From positions 20,875 to 84,874 of the forward strand of contig CAMCYF010000006.1 in NCBI GenBank assembly GCA_945883825.1: a DNA stretch of 64,000 nucleotides, read 5' to 3'. Within the stretch, counting starts at the first letter, position 1. Every line of letters starts with the position of its first letter. Below, one piece after another: positions 44,636 through 53,940 of the stretch. A program made the translations under genes and the position numbers. This stretch comes from Chitinophaga pinensis. GTDB lineage: Bacteria; Bacteroidota; Bacteroidia; Flavobacteriales_D; Crocinitomicaceae. Under the pieces are notes generated by a model. It was given only the letters and a program-made list of their open reading frames with translations. It ran no database searches and was not told the DNA's origin.

Positions 44636-46798
44636 TTATAAATTCTTTACAACGTAATCAAACAACATTGTAAACAAGTGATTACGTGTGTTTCCACCAT
44701 AAATTCCATGATTTCGATCTGGATAAATAAATAAATCAAATTGTTTATTTGCTTTTACCAGAGCATTAATCATTTCCATTGAATTTTGATAATGAACATT
44801 ATCGTCAGCGGACCCATGAATTAAAAAGAATTTGCCTTTCATTTTATCAACAAAATTAATCGGTGAATTTCCATCATAACCTGCTTCATTTTCTGCTGGA
44901 GTTCTCATAAAACGCTCAGTGTAGATATTATCATAATAACGCCAATTTGTTACCGGTGCAACTGCTATTGCCATTTTAAAAACATCTGCTCCTTTTGTGA
45001 TTGCTAAAGAAGCCATAAATCCACCATAACTCCAACCCATTATTCCAATTCTATTTCCATCAACATAAGGCAATTTTGTCAATTCCTTTGCTGAATTAAT
45101 AATATCTTCTATTTCAAGTTTTCCTAATTCTAAATAAGTAGATTTTTTAAATTTCGTTCCCTGATACATTGTACCTCTTGGATCTACTGAAAAAACAATG
45201 TATCCTTTTTGCGCCAATAACTGATGGTACATAAAATCTGAACCATCCCATGAATCAAGGACTTCATTGTGTCCAGGACCTCCATAAACATTAAAATAAA
45301 CGGGGTATTTTTTACTCGGATCAAAATTTGGAGGTTTAATCATCCAGGCATTTAAGGAAACACCATTCGCGGAAATTTTAAAAAATTCTTTTTTACTCAA
45401 ATTATAAGGCTTCAAGCGATCTTTTAGCTCATTATTGTCTTGTAAAATGCGAACAAGAGACCCATCATTTTTACAAAGTGAAATTTTAGCCGGTGTATTT
45501 CCATTTGAGTAAGTATGAATAAAGAATTTCATGCCCGATAAAAATTCCGCTTCATTGTAACCCACTTCCTTTGTTAAATCTATTTTATTTGTTCCATCTA
45601 GCTGAATGGAATAAATTGATTTTTGTATAGAAGATATTTCTGCTGAAGAATAATAAATGGTATTGCTAGATTCATCTATTCCTAAAAAATCAATCACATC
45701 CCAAGATCCTTTTGTTATTTGTGTTGCTTTTCCATCAAAACCTAACTTGTAAATGTGCTTGTAGCCATCTACCTCACTTGCTCTAAGAATGGTTTGGCCA
45801 TCCTTTAAAATTAATAAATTGTCATCAACATCGATATAAGCATCAGAATTTTCTTCAAAAATAATTTTGTGCTTGGGCTTCCCTTTAGTTAAATCAATTA
45901 AATGGTACTTCAAATTATTTTGATGCCGGTTCATCGTTTGAAGAATCAACTGATTAGAAGATGACGACCAATTTAATCTTGGAATATACTCATATTCACC
46001 TAGGGTTAAATTGCTAATCGCTCCAGACTTTACATTTACCAAATGTGCTGTAACTTTACTATTGTCTTCGCCAGCTTTTGGATATTTATATTCGTAATGT
46101 TCAGGATAAAGATTTCCGTAAGTTTCCAAAGAATATTCTTTAACAGCTTTTTCATCATAACGCAAAAACGCAATTGTTTTACTATCTGGTGACCAAGCAT
46201 ATGCTTTCGTTATTGAAAATTCTTCTTCATAAACCCAGTCTGTCGTTCCATTTATTACTTTATTGCGTTTCCCATCCAATGTTAATTTTGTAATTTTTCC
46301 AGTTTGCAGGTTTTTAACAAATAAGTCATTTCCATAAATGTATGAAACCATTTTTCCATCGGGAGAATACTCCGCCAAGGTTTGAGGATGATGTTTTTCG
46401 TCTAGTGCTTCCAATTTTTTTGTTGCAATGTCATAAAGAAAATATTCAGCTGTAAAACTCCTGCGGTAAACTGCTTTCGTTTCACTCAAAAATAAAATTT
46501 TTGTTTCATCAGAATTAAATTCATAATCATCGTACTCAAGCATCTTAGTGTTGTAAACTAAATTTTTAGAATCTACAAGTGTCTTTCCAAGATCTGAAGC
46601 GTCTAATATGTCATATTTTAGAATGGATAAATCATTTCCTGGTTTCGTATAATGCGTTCCATTGTTCATGGATTTAAAACCGGCAATTCCCTTTGAAGAA
46701 AATTCGTATTTTTTCCATATTTTTTCAATTGAAAGCTCTTGAGCAACAATTTTAGTAAGACATAAAAACAAAAAGGCGCTAAAAAAAATATTTTTCAT
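44636..46798 (-). CDS. S9 prolyl oligopeptidase, dipeptidyl-peptidase IV type
   Basis: A 720-residue exported exopeptidase. Signal peptide residues 1-19 (ending KIVAQ), then an eight-bladed propeller with repeats such as AYSPDGKMVSYIYGNDLF and AWSPDSKTIAFLRYDEKAVKE, including a DWVYEEEF segment whose paired glutamates bind the peptide N-terminus in DPP-IV enzymes. The C-terminal alpha/beta hydrolase has nucleophile Ser 590 in GWSYGG, the acidic residue in the HGSADDNVH loop and His 697 in RNHGIYG. It removes Xaa-Pro dipeptides in the periplasm or at the surface. Single gene with a near-match promoter box. Confidence 0.94.
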   Translation of the reverse strand: MKNIFFSAFLFLCLTKIVAQELSIEKIWKKYEFSSKGIAGFKSMNNGTHYTKPGNDLSILKYDILDASDLGKTLVDSKNLVYNTKMLEYDDYEFNSDETKILFLSETKAVYRRSFTAEYFLYDIATKKLEALDEKHHPQTLAEYSPDGKMVSYIYGNDLFVKNLQTGKITKLTLDGKRNKVINGTTDWVYEEEFSITKAYAWSPDSKTIAFLRYDEKAVKEYSLETYGNLYPEHYEYKYPKAGEDNSKVTAHLVNVKSGAISNLTLGEYEYIPRLNWSSSSNQLILQTMNRHQNNLKYHLIDLTKGKPKHKIIFEENSDAYIDVDDNLLILKDGQTILRASEVDGYKHIYKLGFDGKATQITKGSWDVIDFLGIDESSNTIYYSSAEISSIQKSIYSIQLDGTNKIDLTKEVGYNEAEFLSGMKFFIHTYSNGNTPAKISLCKNDGSLVRILQDNNELKDRLKPYNLSKKEFFKISANGVSLNAWMIKPPNFDPSKKYPVYFNVYGGPGHNEVLDSWDGSDFMYHQLLAQKGYIVFSVDPRGTMYQGTKFKKSTYLELGKLEIEDIINSAKELTKLPYVDGNRIGIMGWSYGGFMASLAITKGADVFKMAIAVAPVTNWRYYDNIYTERFMRTPAENEAGYDGNSPINFVDKMKGKFFLIHGSADDNVHYQNSMEMINALVKANKQFDLFIYPDRNHGIYGGNTRNHLFTMLFDYVVKNL

Positions 46799-46816
46799 GA
46801 GTGTAAATTTACTTGC

Positions 46817-46824
46817 CGAAATTA
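46817..46824 (-). promoter_or_regulatory. Likely -7 box for the DPP-IV gene
   Basis: TAATTTCG on the minus strand, seven of eight matches to TAnnTTTG, 18 nt before the ATG at 46798. Confidence 0.35.
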
Positions 46825-46923
46825 AGATTTTTTTTTTTCACTTTATGCCAAATCCAAACATTATTGACTCACAATCTTAAGAAATGTTAACAAAAAATTA
46901 ATCACAAAGCAAAAAAAAAGAAT

Positions 46924-46931
46924 TAAATTTG
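46924..46931 (+). promoter_or_regulatory. TAnnTTTG -7 box for the lamin-tail protein gene
   Basis: TAAATTTG, perfect match, 135 nt before the ATG at 47067. The leader this implies is the longest in the window. The rest of the 268-base gap 46799-47066 is A+T-rich spacer in which I see no other gene. Confidence 0.4.
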
Positions 46932-47066
46932 TTTTATAATTTTTTGAGTGAACTCCTAGAGGCAATTTTTATGCTAAAACCATTCAAAAAAATGAAATTA
47001 TTTGTTAAAAATTATTTTTTTTTACAAAGCTTCTAATCGTTTATTCATTAATTTAAATTAACTCTT

Positions 47067-48122
47067 ATGAAAAAAAATCTACTATTATTATCATTTTTTA
47101 CTGCAACTTTTTCTTTTGCTCAAAATTGTAGTCAATTATTTATTTCTGAATATGTTGAAGGATGGTCCAACAATAAGGCACTTGAGATCTACAATCCTAC
47201 TTCTACTCCAATTGATTTAAGTCAGTATTTTGTAACACGCTATTCAAATGGTTCAAGCACGGCTACTGTTGCTAATTCAGTTCAATTATCGGGGACAATT
47301 GCCCCCTATGATGTTTATGTAGCAATTATAGATAAAAGAAATCCAGATGGTACAGGTCAAGAAGCACCGATTTGGGATTCTTTAGAAGTAAGAGCTGATG
47401 GCTTTTATTGTTCAGATTATAATACATCTAATTCTTTTTATTGGAATGGAAATGATGCAGTGCTACTAGCAAAAGGAACGCTTCCATCTTTATTAACAAC
47501 ACTTATTAACCCCACAAATGTACCTGGGTTAGTTATAGTTGACATCATAGGTAAAATTGGTGAAAATCCAGCAAATTCAAGTGGTTCATCAACTGGGAAT
47601 GATGGCGCATGGTCCTCTACTTTTCCTTATAATAATGGAGCTGGTGTATTAATCACTAAGGATCACTCTATGATACGTAAAAATAGTGTCGTAAAGGGTG
47701 TAAATACTTTAGTTTCATTTTTTGACCCTTTGTTAGAATGGGACTCTATTCCTCCCGTAATTGTTCGCCTAGATGCAAATGGTGATACTTTAATTGGAAC
47801 AAGTGGAAATCCAATTTTAGATGGCAATTGGTTATCTTTAGGATCTCATGATTGTTCTTGTAATCCTGTAGGAATTAATGAAACACAAGAAGCAGAATTA
47901 ATTCTCTTTCCAAATCCAACTTCCGGATTAGTCTATTTAAAAAATGCTGAAAATATTCAATCTATTCAATTGATAAGCGCACTAGGCCAGCAAATTTTTT
48001 CAAATACTTACTCCAATAATCCACTTATTCTTTTAGATTTAACTGGGAATAAAGGAGTTTATATTTTGAAAATAACGATGAAAAATAATTCTCAAGTTAT
48101 TAAAAGGGTAATTTTAAAGTAA
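47067..48122 (+). CDS. Lamin-tail-domain protein with T9SS type A sorting domain
   Basis: A 351-residue secreted protein. Signal peptide 1-18 (ending FSFAQ). Residues 20-130 form a lamin-tail (LTD) beta-sandwich starting LFISEYVEGWSNNKALEIYN, a classic opening of this domain in bacterial surface proteins, followed by a further beta-rich region. The final 75 residues, with LFPNPTSGLVYLKN and a VIKRVILK end, are a T9SS type A signal. LTD domains often accompany nucleases and phosphatases, and here a secreted nuclease lies two genes downstream. It has no catalytic residues of its own. Probably the first gene of the 47.0-54.8 kb cluster. Confidence 0.85.
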   Translation: MKKNLLLLSFFTATFSFAQNCSQLFISEYVEGWSNNKALEIYNPTSTPIDLSQYFVTRYSNGSSTATVANSVQLSGTIAPYDVYVAIIDKRNPDGTGQEAPIWDSLEVRADGFYCSDYNTSNSFYWNGNDAVLLAKGTLPSLLTTLINPTNVPGLVIVDIIGKIGENPANSSGSSTGNDGAWSSTFPYNNGAGVLITKDHSMIRKNSVVKGVNTLVSFFDPLLEWDSIPPVIVRLDANGDTLIGTSGNPILDGNWLSLGSHDCSCNPVGINETQEAELILFPNPTSGLVYLKNAENIQSIQLISALGQQIFSNTYSNNPLILLDLTGNKGVYILKITMKNNSQVIKRVILK

Positions 48123-48178
48123 TTTAATTATTTACTAGACCAAAACGAAATTATCAGTTTTTATTTAGTTCATTAACT

Positions 48179-50947
48179 ATGAAATCATATTTTCTATTTT
48201 TATTCTGTGTTTTAATTTTTTGTGTTTCAGGACAAAATATTGAGACAAACAATAAAGGAACCTTATTAATTAAAGTTAATGGATTAGATAGTGAAGATTT
48301 TATTGTTGGTGCAAAAGTTGTAGCTACTAGTAAGTCCGACCCAAATAAAATTTATAAATCCATTACAAAATTTGATGGTAGCTGTTCACTTTTGGATATG
48401 GAATATGGCCCTTATTCATTAAGTGTAAGTATGATTTCTTTTGATCCTGTTATACAAATCATAAATATAGAAAAAGCATCAACATTCTTAAATGTTATTT
48501 TAGGAGGAAATCAAGAATTAGAAGAAGTGAAGGTAATTGGTAACTTAGTAAAAGAGGGGAATGTTCCGGTAGCTTTGACCAAAATCTCTCTTCAAAAAAT
48601 TACAGAGGAATTAGGCTCACGAGATTTGCCAATGTTGTTAAATGGAACTGCCGGAGTTTATGCCACTCAAACAGGAGGTGGAGATGGTGATGCAAGGATA
48701 AATGTCCGTGGGTTTGATCAACGAAATGTCGGAGTAATGATCGATGGTGTACCAGTAAATGACATGGAAAATGGCGCTGTTTATTGGTCGAACTGGTTTG
48801 GTTTAGATGCAATCACTTCTCAAATGCAAGTGCAAAGGGGATTGGGAGCAACTAAAATTGCGATGCCTTCAATTGGTGGAACAATTAACATCTTGACTTC
48901 TGGAATCGGAAGTAAAAAAGGTGGTTCTTTAAAACAAGAATATGGCACTGGAAATATGCTTCGCACCACTTTTGCATACAATTCAGGGATGTCTAAAAAA
49001 GGTTGGGGATTCACCGTTTCAGGTTCCTATAAACAAGCAGACGGTTGGGTATATGGAACGCCAAGTCAAGGTTTTTTTGGTTATGGAAAAGTATCTAAAA
49101 AAATTAAAAATCATTTAATAACTCTTTCAGCATTTGCAGCTCCACAAAGACATGGTCAACGTTCATTTAACCAAGCAATTCAGTATTTTGATGCAGAAAA
49201 AGCAAGAGGGTTATGTGTTCAAATCGATTCTTCTCAATTTCTTTTTAATGAGGGAATTCGCTTCAATCAACATTGGGGGTATAGAACAAATGGTAATGGA
49301 GAAAAAGAAATTGTAAATGAACGATTGAATTTTTATTCAAAACCTCAAATTACACTAAAAGATTTTTGGAAAGTGAACGAAAAGTTAGCTATATCAAATC
49401 TTATGTATATGTCAATTGGTAGAGGTGGTGGAACTAGCATGCTAAATTCAACTGGTATTTTGAGAGATTCAACAGGCTTAATCAATTGGGATTTAATTGA
49501 GCAAGAAAATAAAGTTAATTCTTTATTCGGTACACCAAATATCAATCCTCAATACAGTGCAACTGAAATCCAGTCAAATCAAATCTTATTAGCAAGCATC
49601 AATAATCACTTTTGGACTGGTTATCTTGGGCAATTTAATTACACGCTATCAAAAAAAATGGAGATTTCAGGTGGCTTAGATGTTCGCTACTATGAAGGAA
49701 GACATTACCAACAAGTACAAGATTTATTAGGGGGAGATTATTTCGTTAGTACCGCCAATAATAATTCTGCAACTGCTATGATGCGTGTTGGAGACAAAAT
49801 TGCAAAAAATACATTTAATGCGGATAGAATGGGAATTGTTCAATGGACAGGAGCTTTTGGACAAGTGGAATATACAAGTGATAAATTTGCTTATTTCATC
49901 AACTTATCTGGAATAGTTAACGGTTATAAAGGTATAGATTATTTCCAGAAACGTACGTTAGATTTAGGAGACACTGTTATACAAGTTGGAGCAAGTGATT
50001 CAATTAGCTACAACGGGCAGGTAATTAGTATATCCAATTCTCCAGGTTTAAAATACGCAAGTACTGATTGGAAATTTATCCCTGGATTTACTTTTAAATC
50101 TGGCTTTAGCTACAACCTTCACAAAAATGCAAATGCATATGTAAATTTAGGATTCTTAAACAGAACTCCTCAATTCTCTAACGTAATTGATAATAACTCA
50201 AACGAATTTTTCGGTATTATATCTAATGAACAAATTTTGGCCTTTGAACTTGGTTACAATTATGCAAGTGAAAAATTTGGAGTAAATATAAATTCTTATT
50301 ATACAAATTGGAGAAATAAACCAGTACCTTACGGAGTGCAGGTGCCAGATCCTCAAGATCCAACAGAATTTATCCGGATAAACATTAACGGTATGGATGC
50401 AATTCACTTAGGTGGGGAAATTGATATCGCATATAAAATAAATGATAAGTTATCAGCTGAGTTAATGTTTTCTTATGGTGATTGGTTCTGGAATTCTTCA
50501 AAAACAGTTATTGTGCCACAATATGATTCGCTTGAAGTTACTTTTGATGCTAAAGGAGTGCACGTAGGTGATGCTGCACAAACTGCACTTGCAGCTTCTT
50601 TAAGATATGAACCAATTAAAAACTTGTATTTCAAAATTCAAGCGCAATATTTTGATCGTTATTATGCGAATTTTGACCCATTCTCTCTAAAAGATGAAAA
50701 TGGAGGAAGAGAATCTTGGAAAATGCCTGCTTATAGTTTAGTTAATCTCTTTGCAGGATTCAGATATCCGTTAAAATCAGTTACATTTATTGCGAGTGGT
50801 TCGATTACTAATTTATTAAACACCTCTTTTATTTCCGATGCGACTAACAATCAAAATGGATCATTTGATAACTTCGACGCCAATTCAGCAACAGTAATGT
50901 TTGGCGGTGGCTTTAGATTTAATGTTTCACTAGGAATACAATTTTAA
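48179..50947 (+). CDS. TonB-dependent receptor with carboxypeptidase-regulatory-like N-domain
   Basis: A 922-residue outer-membrane active transporter. Signal peptide of about 19 residues (ending VSGQ), a beta-sandwich regulatory-like domain (about 25-110), a plug (about 125-240, with RDLPMLLNGTAGVYAT and ARINVRGFDQRNVGVMIDGV), and a 22-strand barrel ending FRFNVSLGIQF with the terminal Phe. The plug and barrel are complete. No SusD-like lipoprotein accompanies it, unlike polysaccharide-utilisation loci. Its substrate is probably a product of the neighbouring secreted enzymes (nucleotides, nucleosides or phosphate-containing fragments), which is inference. It follows the LTD gene by 56 bases. 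Confidence 0.92.
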   Translation: MKSYFLFLFCVLIFCVSGQNIETNNKGTLLIKVNGLDSEDFIVGAKVVATSKSDPNKIYKSITKFDGSCSLLDMEYGPYSLSVSMISFDPVIQIINIEKASTFLNVILGGNQELEEVKVIGNLVKEGNVPVALTKISLQKITEELGSRDLPMLLNGTAGVYATQTGGGDGDARINVRGFDQRNVGVMIDGVPVNDMENGAVYWSNWFGLDAITSQMQVQRGLGATKIAMPSIGGTINILTSGIGSKKGGSLKQEYGTGNMLRTTFAYNSGMSKKGWGFTVSGSYKQADGWVYGTPSQGFFGYGKVSKKIKNHLITLSAFAAPQRHGQRSFNQAIQYFDAEKARGLCVQIDSSQFLFNEGIRFNQHWGYRTNGNGEKEIVNERLNFYSKPQITLKDFWKVNEKLAISNLMYMSIGRGGGTSMLNSTGILRDSTGLINWDLIEQENKVNSLFGTPNINPQYSATEIQSNQILLASINNHFWTGYLGQFNYTLSKKMEISGGLDVRYYEGRHYQQVQDLLGGDYFVSTANNNSATAMMRVGDKIAKNTFNADRMGIVQWTGAFGQVEYTSDKFAYFINLSGIVNGYKGIDYFQKRTLDLGDTVIQVGASDSISYNGQVISISNSPGLKYASTDWKFIPGFTFKSGFSYNLHKNANAYVNLGFLNRTPQFSNVIDNNSNEFFGIISNEQILAFELGYNYASEKFGVNINSYYTNWRNKPVPYGVQVPDPQDPTEFIRININGMDAIHLGGEIDIAYKINDKLSAELMFSYGDWFWNSSKTVIVPQYDSLEVTFDAKGVHVGDAAQTALAASLRYEPIKNLYFKIQAQYFDRYYANFDPFSLKDENGGRESWKMPAYSLVNLFAGFRYPLKSVTFIASGSITNLLNTSFISDATNNQNGSFDNFDANSATVMFGGGFRFNVSLGIQF

Positions 50948-50964
50948 AAACTAACATAAAAATA

Positions 50965-53232
50965 ATGAAAAACCTACTACTTCTATTTACCTTAAGCTTT
51001 TGCTTTATGAGTCAAGCTCAAACTATTTCTGATACCCGGAATTTATCTATCGGAACCAGCGTAACTGTACGAGGTGTTGTATCCAACGGAACAGAATTGG
51101 GAGCGATACGCTATGTACAAGATGAAACTGCAGGAATCGCTTGTTATGGAACGAATTTATCTAGTATTGCGGTAGGTGATTCTATTACAGCAACAGGTGT
51201 TTTGTTCGATTTCGGTGGTTTGTTGGAATTGTCTCCAACAACTACATTCACGAATCATGGACCGGTGATTCCAAACACACCACTCATAATACCCATTTCA
51301 AGTGCAGATGAATTGCTTGAGTCACAGCTGATACGTTTTGAAAATGTAACTTTTGTACAAACTGGAACCTTTGCGATAGGTAATTCCACGGTTCAAATCA
51401 CCGATGGCAACAATACTTTCGATGTTCGAATAAATGGTTCTACCAATATAGATGGATCAGCTATACCCACAGGACCTGTTACAATTACCGGTTTATTAGG
51501 ACAATATAATACGAACTACCAAATTATACCTCGTTTTACTTCAGACATTGTGGCCTATGTTGCTCCACAATGGGAAATCAATGTCAAAATAAACGGATCC
51601 ACTGTTCTGAATAACGGTAGTTATGTGATCGGAAACACTGGCAATAATACATTGACAATTGAAAATACAGGAACCCAAGCACTGAGTGTCAGCTCCACCT
51701 TAATAAGTGGTGCAAATGCTTCCGAATTCAATACAACTTTAAGTAGCGCTTCTGTTTTGGGATTAGGTTCGCAAATTTTCCCCTTAACCTTTACGCCAAC
51801 TGCTAATGGTTCGCGCTTTGCTACCATCACCATAGTGAACAATGACAATGATGAAAACCCATACATCATAAATCTTTTAGCAGTAGGCTTAGACAATTTA
51901 GCTACAGAACCCAATGCAAATCCAACGAATTTAAACTTCAGTGATTTACAAGCATACACTTTAAGTGGTGCTTACACTCAAGGAAGTAACACTGAAAAAT
52001 ATTTGGTCCTTTGGAGCAAAGGTGCGCCAGTTTCAGGAATACCAACTGATGCTAATACTTACTTCCGAGGAGATATCATCGGCAATTCAAAAGTAGCATA
52101 CCTAGGTGCAGGAACCTCTTTTATTCCTAGAGGTGTAAGAGCAAACCAAAACTATTATTTTGCAGTTTATGGCTTTAACGGTCCAGCCGGATTTGAAAAC
52201 TATAAAACTACCAGTCCAGCAACAGGAAATTGTACTTCTACAGGTTTGAACATAGGTTCTTATTATTCTGGTATCTCAACGTCATCTTCAACTTTCATTG
52301 CAGACCTATCTACCTTAATCGGACCACATAACTTTATTAGTTACTTTAACTACAAACAAACTGTGATGAACCAATTCGAAGTGCGTGATACTACTGGTGG
52401 GCAGTCTTTTGTGACCTGTTCCTATACAGGAGAAAACAAGGTTTTTAATGATCCTTTCGACTGGACAACTACTGGCTATTCTAGAGAACATACTTTTTGT
52501 CACTCTTGGATGCCAACTTTTCCTTGCGACAATCCTGAGCAAAACGAATATACTGACCAACACAATCTATATCCAACTAATTTTGCTAACGCCAACGCTT
52601 ACCGAAGCAATTTACCGCTCAATGAAATTACAGGCAATGTATTGTTTAATTATTTGGAAGGAAGTGTAGGATATAATGGTTCTCAGATGGTTTATGAGCC
52701 AAAAGCTTCTCAAAAGGGAAATTCTGCCAGATCTATATTTTATATGGCGACAGCTTACAATGGGCAAAATAATTTAAATTGGGCCATACCCAATTACCAA
52801 GACCAAGAAATCTTGAAGACGTGGCATTTTTCTGATTTGCCAGATTCCTACGAAATTGCACGTCAAGAATACATTTACAGCGTTCAAGATAACCGCAATC
52901 CTTACATCGATTCCATTAATTATGCTTGTCATGTTAGTTTTTCCAATATGACCTATTTAGACATTGACTGTAATGTTGGTTTAGAGGAACAACTTCAAAG
53001 TAATTTCTCAGTATTTCCTGTTCCCTCCAATGGGAAAGTATATGCGCAAGTAAATGGGACAAACATTACTGAATATAAGGTGACTGATTTATTAGGAAGA
53101 GTTGTTGTTAAAAATAAATCTGTAAGTCTTCCTGTATTGGAAATTGATGGGCAAAACCTAAAATCTGGAAAATACCTAATAGAAGTTACGACAGAATTCG
53201 GAAAGACCAAAGGTTCATTCATCATTGAATAA
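50965..53232 (+). CDS. Secreted endonuclease I (EndA-type, His-Me finger) with T9SS sorting domain
   Basis: A 755-residue secreted nuclease. Signal peptide 1-19, then an OB-fold-like domain (about 22-195, with a GVVSNGTELGAIRYVQ start) and an Ig-like choice-of-anchor D domain (about 200-310). A linker leads to the endonuclease I domain from about residue 430, with SREHTFCHSWMP and DQHNLYPTNFANANAYRSN, the His-Me finger and metal-binding Asn/His region. The last 75 residues are a T9SS signal (FPVPSNGKVYAQV to GSFIIE). It should cut extracellular DNA and perhaps RNA. Part of the gene is richer in G+C than its neighbours: 51 of 120 bases at 51061-51180. It overlaps the next gene as TAATG. Confidence 0.9.
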   Translation: MKNLLLLFTLSFCFMSQAQTISDTRNLSIGTSVTVRGVVSNGTELGAIRYVQDETAGIACYGTNLSSIAVGDSITATGVLFDFGGLLELSPTTTFTNHGPVIPNTPLIIPISSADELLESQLIRFENVTFVQTGTFAIGNSTVQITDGNNTFDVRINGSTNIDGSAIPTGPVTITGLLGQYNTNYQIIPRFTSDIVAYVAPQWEINVKINGSTVLNNGSYVIGNTGNNTLTIENTGTQALSVSSTLISGANASEFNTTLSSASVLGLGSQIFPLTFTPTANGSRFATITIVNNDNDENPYIINLLAVGLDNLATEPNANPTNLNFSDLQAYTLSGAYTQGSNTEKYLVLWSKGAPVSGIPTDANTYFRGDIIGNSKVAYLGAGTSFIPRGVRANQNYYFAVYGFNGPAGFENYKTTSPATGNCTSTGLNIGSYYSGISTSSSTFIADLSTLIGPHNFISYFNYKQTVMNQFEVRDTTGGQSFVTCSYTGENKVFNDPFDWTTTGYSREHTFCHSWMPTFPCDNPEQNEYTDQHNLYPTNFANANAYRSNLPLNEITGNVLFNYLEGSVGYNGSQMVYEPKASQKGNSARSIFYMATAYNGQNNLNWAIPNYQDQEILKTWHFSDLPDSYEIARQEYIYSVQDNRNPYIDSINYACHVSFSNMTYLDIDCNVGLEEQLQSNFSVFPVPSNGKVYAQVNGTNITEYKVTDLLGRVVVKNKSVSLPVLEIDGQNLKSGKYLIEVTTEFGKTKGSFIIE

Positions 53233-53933
53233 TGATTAAGATATTGTGGTTCGTTTTTTTTGTAGCAAGTCTTTTCGCTTGCTCTTCCCATTTAACGTTA
53301 CATCACTTATCACCAAAACAAACGATAGATTCTTCTGTGTCTAATTCGTCAAAAATTGACGAACTGATTCAGCCCTACAAAGATTCACTTGACAAGGAAA
53401 TGAATCAAGTTCTTGGTTTCTCAAAAGATAATTTTGAGATTCAACGGCCTTCTTCCTCACTTATGAATTGGTGCGCAGATGCAATTTTTGCAAACCAAAC
53501 AAAAAATATAAAATTAATACAGCCAATTTTTTGCTTACTCAATACAGGAGGTTTGCGCTCAACAATAGGCAAAGGAACAGTTTCTCTTGGTGATATTTAT
53601 AAATTAATGCCATTCGACAACACGATTGTTTGGGTTGAACTTCCAATAAGTTCTCTTGCTGAGATTGAAAAGTATTTAAGTCAATCTGGTGGTGAACCAA
53701 TAGCAAATGCTAAATTAGAAAATGGAAGATTGCTAATAAATGGAAACAATGAAAAAATGACTCATTTCTGGGTTCTTACCTCAGATTACTTAATGAATGG
53801 TGGGGATAAAATGAGTTTTTTTGAACAAAGAACAAATGCAATAATGAATGGCAAACTTCTTAGAAATGCATTTATTGAAGAAGTAAAAAGTCAAGATACT
53901 TTAATTTTTAATGAAGAATTAAGAATAAAATAA
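53232..53933 (+). CDS. Lipoprotein with only the 5'-nucleotidase C-terminal domain
   Basis: A 233-residue lipoprotein: signal with the lipobox LFAC and lipid Cys at about residue 17. The rest is the C-terminal (substrate-binding) half of a 5'-nucleotidase, recognisable from NTGGLRSTIGKGTVSLGDIY, MPFDNTIVWVEL and SDYLMNGGDKMSFF. The metallophosphatase half is missing and is encoded by the very next gene. Substrate contacts expected in the family (the NxGGxR and PFxN motifs) are present, so it could complement its neighbour on the membrane. It is translationally coupled to the nuclease gene (TAATG at 53230-53234). Confidence 0.88.
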   Translation: MIKILWFVFFVASLFACSSHLTLHHLSPKQTIDSSVSNSSKIDELIQPYKDSLDKEMNQVLGFSKDNFEIQRPSSSLMNWCADAIFANQTKNIKLIQPIFCLLNTGGLRSTIGKGTVSLGDIYKLMPFDNTIVWVELPISSLAEIEKYLSQSGGEPIANAKLENGRLLINGNNEKMTHFWVLTSDYLMNGGDKMSFFEQRTNAIMNGKLLRNAFIEEVKSQDTLIFNEELRIK

Positions 53934-53940
53934 TGCGCGT

